From Chloroflexota bacterium (GTDB lineage: Bacteria; Chloroflexota; Anaerolineae; Caldilineales; Caldilineaceae), in NCBI GenBank assembly GCA_016199425.1, contig JACQGT010000527.1, forward strand, positions 1 to 15,023: DNA of 15,023 bases, read 5' to 3'. Positions 12,986 through 15,023 of the stretch are shown piece by piece. Position numbers and translations under genes: made by a program. Each line of letters opens with the position of its first letter. Position 1 is the first letter of the stretch. Under the pieces are notes generated by a model. That model did not search any database. It saw only the letters and a program-made list of their open reading frames with translations, and was not told where the DNA came from.

Positions 12986-13014
12986 TTGACAATTCCCGGT
13001 GATGGGGCTACAGT
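12986..13014 (+). promoter_or_regulatory. Promoter in front of conserved noncoding arm
   Basis: TTGACA (12986-12991), 17-bp spacer, TACAGT (13009-13014). Predicted start is about 13021, the base where conservation with the right-hand arm begins (13023). Confidence 0.55.
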
Positions 13015-13020
13015 CGCAAC

Positions 13021-13179
13021 ATAACTGAATAACACGAACCGGGCAGACGCAATGAACGTCTACCCGGCTCTACCCAGACCGGTGAGTAACCACTGGCGGG
13101 CTGTGGAGAATGATAGCAGAATCTTCACAACTACGCACACAGACGCCCACCGGCAACAGACCGGCGGGCGTTTTCTTTT
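13021..13179 (+). ncRNA. Candidate structured small RNA (left copy)
   Basis: A promoter ends at 13014 and an intrinsic terminator ends at 13179, giving a transcript of about 160 nt with no plausible gene. It holds a stem CCGGGCAGACG / CGTCTACCCGG (about 13039-13067, one mismatch, 7-nt loop) and the terminator stem. A copy on the minus strand at 13464-13623 is about 93-95% identical but has single- and two-base indels, which argues against coding. The indels lie outside the two stems. It could instead be the 3' untranslated part of the zinc-knuckle transcript. No known RNA family recognised. Confidence 0.45.
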
Positions 13180-13210
13180 GCTCCGAATTTTGAACGACTG
13201 TGAAGGCAAA
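13023..13210 (+). repeat. Left arm of 188-bp inverted repeat
   Basis: Matches the reverse complement of 13431-13623 with only about a dozen differences, including small indels. The arms bracket the second tRNA copy at a distance of about 70-77 bp on each side. Confidence 0.9.
13144..13179 (+). terminator. Intrinsic terminator
   Basis: CGCCCACCGG (13144-13153) pairs with CCGGCGGGCG (13161-13170) with one A.C mismatch around CAACAGA, followed by TTTTCTTTT (13171-13179). Confidence 0.8.
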
Positions 13211-13252
13211 AACCAAAAGAATACACGAAGAACCAAAATACAATATCCAGTA

Positions 13253-13282
13253 GTTACACGTAGCGTCACCTACTACATCTAG
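13253..13282 (+). promoter_or_regulatory. Right-end recombinase-site motifs (candidate)
   Basis: GTTACACGTAGCG (13253-13265) repeats, with one change, GTTACACGGAGCG at 122-134 and its inverse at 95-107. CTACTACATCTAG (13270-13282) repeats 107-119 exactly and abuts the tRNA copy. Shared short motifs at both element ends suggest integrase arm or core sites. Confidence 0.5.
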
Positions 13283-13353
13283 CCCCTTAGCTCAGGGGAT
13301 AGAGCAGCGGTCTTCTAAACCGCTGGCCGTAGGTTCGAATCCTACAGGGGGCG
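13281..13353 (+). tRNA. tRNA-Arg (TCT) second copy, acceptor stem damaged
   Basis: From 13283 it is identical to the left copy; anticodon TCT at 13314-13316. The two outermost acceptor pairs are broken: A13281 faces C13352 and G13282 faces G13351, because the first two bases derive from the element sequence CTAG. It is therefore likely a displaced attachment-site copy (candidate attR, or junction between two tandem elements), not a fully functional tRNA. Processing could still occur if mismatches are tolerated. Confidence 0.8.
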
Positions 13354-13358
13354 CTCTG
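13283..13358 (+). repeat. Right copy of tRNA-derived direct repeat (candidate attR/junction)
   Basis: Identical to the start of the window through position 74. The right flank (13359 on) differs from the left flank (75 on). What follows is not plain chromosome but a mirror of the element's own right end, so this repeat probably joins two elements. Confidence 0.75.
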
Positions 13359-13385
13359 CTGTATGTAGTGGTATGCGATTGTATG

Positions 13386-13412
13386 AACCGCTAACCGTAG
13401 TGGGTAGCGGTT
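13386..13412 (+). terminator. Hairpin downstream of second tRNA copy
   Basis: AACCGCTA (13386-13393) pairs with TAGCGGTT (13405-13412), with two further G-C pairs inside and one mismatch. Only a loose T-rich stretch follows (TCGGTCTGTTTT). Plausible terminator of the tRNA copy, in the same position as the 94-141 hairpin of the left copy. Confidence 0.5.
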
Positions 13413-13430
13413 TCGGTCTGTTTTCCTGAA

Positions 13431-13623
13431 TTTGCCTTCACAGTTGTTCAAAATTCGGAGCAAAAGAAAACGCCCGCCGGTCTGTTGCCGGTGGGCGTCT
13501 GTGTGTGCGTAGTTGTGAAGTTTCTGCTATCATTCTCCACAGCCCCGCCAGTGCTTACTTCACCGGTCTGGGTAGAGCCGGGTAGACGTTCATTGCGTCT
13601 GCCCGGTTCGCTTTTATTCAGTT
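13431..13623 (-). repeat. Right arm of inverted repeat; candidate small RNA copy (minus)
   Basis: Reverse-complement partner of 13023-13210. It keeps the GGGCAGACG...CGTCTACCC stem and the terminator stem. Unlike the left copy I see no consensus promoter immediately upstream on the minus strand, so transcription may come only from the zinc-knuckle promoter at 14025-13997. Confidence 0.85.
13460..13497 (-). terminator. Intrinsic terminator (minus strand)
   Basis: Stem 13488-13497 / 13471-13480 with 7-nt loop, then TTTTCTTTTG on the minus strand (13470-13461). Mirror of 13144-13179. Confidence 0.78.
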
Positions 13624-13704
13624 GTCGTACTCGCTCTATCGAGTCGTGATGGGCCAGGCCCGTGGAGCCACAATACCACCGGCCCGGATAATGTGCAAAC
13701 GTTA

Positions 13705-13959
13705 TCAGCCAGGCCGACTTTTCATCATTGCCCGCCGTTTCCACTCGTTGTAACGCCGCCTGTAGGCTTTCTGATTGCACGCCTTTGAGCAGTATTTCAC
13801 CCCGGCCCGCCTACCCGTCAGGATTGCCCCACAAACCACACAGACGGCCACAGTAGCGTCTTTGGCCCGGTGTGCTGCCTGTCTACACCTATCGCCGCAA
13901 AACTTCGCTGTAGAGCGTTGCGCCTGGAATGTTTGCCCGCACCGCTGACACTCTGCCAT
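13705..13959 (-). CDS. Double zinc-knuckle small protein (right copy)
   Basis: 84 aa from ATG at 13959, behind GGGGGAAAA on the minus strand; the frame is open further to 14025, but that stretch holds the promoter. Cys 4, 7, 21, 25 and Cys 40, 43, 57, 61 form two zinc modules, and the C terminus is Arg/Lys-rich. Homologous to 12725-12976. FQAQRSTAK is encoded here in the first module and there in the second, with nearly identical DNA, so the modules were shuffled between copies. Transcribed toward the tRNA copy, as is the left homologue. Likely nucleic-acid-binding; partner unknown. Confidence 0.72.
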   Translation of the reverse strand: MAECQRCGQTFQAQRSTAKFCGDRCRQAAHRAKDATVAVCVVCGAILTGRRAGVKYCSKACNQKAYRRRYNEWKRRAMMKSRPG

Positions 13960-13996
13960 TTTTCCCCCGGCCCGAAACGTTGCAATCACCGTCACA

Positions 13997-14025
13997 ATAG
14001 TACAGCCACTTTGGATGAATGTCAA
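13997..14025 (-). promoter_or_regulatory. Promoter of zinc-knuckle gene (right copy)
   Basis: Minus strand TTGACA (14025-14020), 17-bp spacer, TACTAT (14002-13997). Placed 38 bp from the start codon, matching the left copy's promoter. Confidence 0.65.
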
Positions 14026-14034
14026 ACCCCAAAA

Positions 14035-15023
14035 TCACAAGCGCACCCGTTCATTGGCAATCGTAGCAGATTCCACATAACGGGATGGCATTGCCAGAGA
14101 AGACCAGCCCCCGGCGTCTCGCAGGGCGAAAGCGTCGGTCCCCTGACTGGCCGCCCGGCTTGCCCAGTAGTGACGGCAATCGTGAGCCGACAGGCCAGCC
14201 ACGCCCACAGCTTCCCCCAGAACCTTCACCCGTTCCGTTATGGCACGTTCACTCATTCCGGCGTCAGTCAGTGCCCCGCCCTTGCGACTTCCCCGCAGAA
14301 CCGGCCCGAAGGGTGGACAATCGCCGGATTCCACCCACGCCGCAAACGCCCGCCGCAGGTCTTGGGTCATCTTGTGGGTCTGGGTCTTGTGAACCTTTGG
14401 CCGATAGAAGCGCAGCACATTCTCTTTCAGGTTGAAGTCTCCCACTTCCAGCAAGGCCACTTCCCCCACCCGCAAGCCCAAATCGAAGAGCAAGGCCGGC
14501 AAGAGCGCATCCCGCCGCCCCTGTGCTGTGTCCGGTTGCGTCTTGAGTTCTTTCACTTGCTCCACTGTCAGGGTGACGTGATTCTCTTTCTTACCGCCAA
14601 CACGGGTCACGTCGCGCCGTTCGTCGATGCGCTTGCCCTCTTTCCCCCCATAGCCAGACACCGAACGAATCAGCGCAGCATCTTCAGCCGTCAGCGCCCC
14701 CGCTTGGGCCGCCAGCTTTGCGTAGACCTTCACGCTGGATAGCTTGCGATTGATAGAACCAACAGCATACCCCTCTTTGAGCATCCACGCCGCAAAGCCC
14801 TTCACAAGCCCCCAGGTCAGCCCGGCCCACGTAGCGGGTTCAGTAGCCAGGGCCGCCGCCGTCACATTCACCCCTACCGCCGACAGGTAATCAGCGAAAG
14901 TAACCAAATCATCGTCTTGGGCCGCCAGGGTATTGTCTGCCTTGCGACTGCGAAAATCGGAAAAGGCGGATTGCGCCGCGTAATCACTCCCATTTCGTGT
15001 AAATCTGACCGGCAAATACTGAA
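14035..15023 (-). CDS. Tyrosine recombinase (third), 5' end cut by window edge
   Basis: At least 326 aa; a TTG at 15015 could start it, but the frame remains open to the window edge, so the N terminus may be missing. Catalytic signature: R in GLRVGE, a KVHKTQTHK strand, HDCRHYW (H-x-x-R), then GGWSS with Trp in place of the third catalytic His, a known substitution, and nucleophile Tyr in SRYVES. Clearly different from the recombinases at 142 and 11141. Together with the neighbouring zinc-knuckle gene it belongs to the second element at this tRNA. Confidence 0.85.
   Translation of the reverse strand, partial: QYLPVRFTRNGSDYAAQSAFSDFRSRKADNTLAAQDDDLVTFADYLSAVGVNVTAAALATEPATWAGLTWGLVKGFAAWMLKEGYAVGSINRKLSSVKVYAKLAAQAGALTAEDAALIRSVSGYGGKEGKRIDERRDVTRVGGKKENHVTLTVEQVKELKTQPDTAQGRRDALLPALLFDLGLRVGEVALLEVGDFNLKENVLRFYRPKVHKTQTHKMTQDLRRAFAAWVESGDCPPFGPVLRGSRKGGALTDAGMSERAITERVKVLGEAVGVAGLSAHDCRHYWASRAASQGTDAFALRDAGGWSSLAMPSRYVESATIANERVRL

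Noticed and set aside
1..13282. Complete prophage
   Set aside because: No terminase, portal, capsid, tail or lysis gene is recognisable, and the replication/integration set fits a satellite or integrated plasmid better.
13023..13623. Insertion sequence or transposon bounded by 190-bp inverted repeats
   Set aside because: The interior is only about 220 bp with a tRNA copy and no transposase, and no target-site duplication is apparent at the outer ends.
13448..13780. 110-codon minus-strand frame in the right inverted arm
   Set aside because: Overlaps the zinc-knuckle gene and reads through the arm and terminator. The left arm has frame-breaking indels, so it is not a conserved gene.
13870..14742. 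290-codon plus-strand frame opposite the third recombinase
   Set aside because: Antisense to two genes with clear motifs; no domain of its own.

Overview
The window looks like an integrated mobile element of about 13.2 kb sitting at a tRNA-Arg(TCT) gene, plus the first 1.7 kb of a second, related element on its right. One tRNA copy is at 1-69 (its first 4 nt lie outside the window) and a near-identical copy is at 13281-13353. The host is probably a member of Chloroflexota (Anaerolineae/Ardenticatenia-like). This is inferred from the GC-rich coding style, the gene set, and a 'GTCCTGAG..ATCGAAGGG' interspersed repeat captured in one integrase gene. No ribosomal or housekeeping gene is present, so the taxonomy is only a suggestion.

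Layout. (1) 1-141: tRNA copy, then a 19-bp hairpin with a T-run directly before the integrase start codon. (2) 142-4198, plus strand: tyrosine integrase, GIY-YIG endonuclease, two-TM membrane protein, coiled-coil protein, then tightly packed small genes. One of these is a DUF1874 / AcrIII-1-like protein, the family of viral anti-CRISPR ring nucleases. (3) 4200-5852: LuxR-HTH regulator behind a leader hairpin, a ribbon-helix-helix (RHH) protein and a hypothetical protein. (4) 5800-8820: replication block with a prim-pol/VapE-type primase-helicase bracketed by direct repeats of 72-73 bp period, followed by at least ten copies of a 9-bp repeat (GTTGGAACA), a candidate iteron origin. (5) 8821-11008: recombination operon (Sak4-like RecA ATPase, coiled-coil protein, PDDEXK resolvase, RHH protein, one or two small orphans). 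(6) 11141-12522: a second tyrosine recombinase (minus) divergent from an RHH gene, with back-to-back consensus promoters. (7) 12523-13282: a small double zinc-knuckle gene and a structured, promoter-led and terminator-ended noncoding segment. (8) 13281-15023: second tRNA copy, then a mirror-image copy of the same noncoding segment and zinc-knuckle gene, and a third tyrosine recombinase, all minus strand.

The genes fit a self-replicating integrative element (integrated plasmid, satellite or virus-like). It has integration, replication, recombination and regulatory functions and probable counter-defence, but no recognisable capsid, terminase or conjugation gene. The most unusual feature is a cassette of zinc-knuckle gene plus structured untranslated or small RNA, present twice in inverted orientation around the second tRNA copy. 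The noncoding part is better conserved between copies than the protein. No function is known to me. All family calls come from reading motifs by eye; no searches were run.
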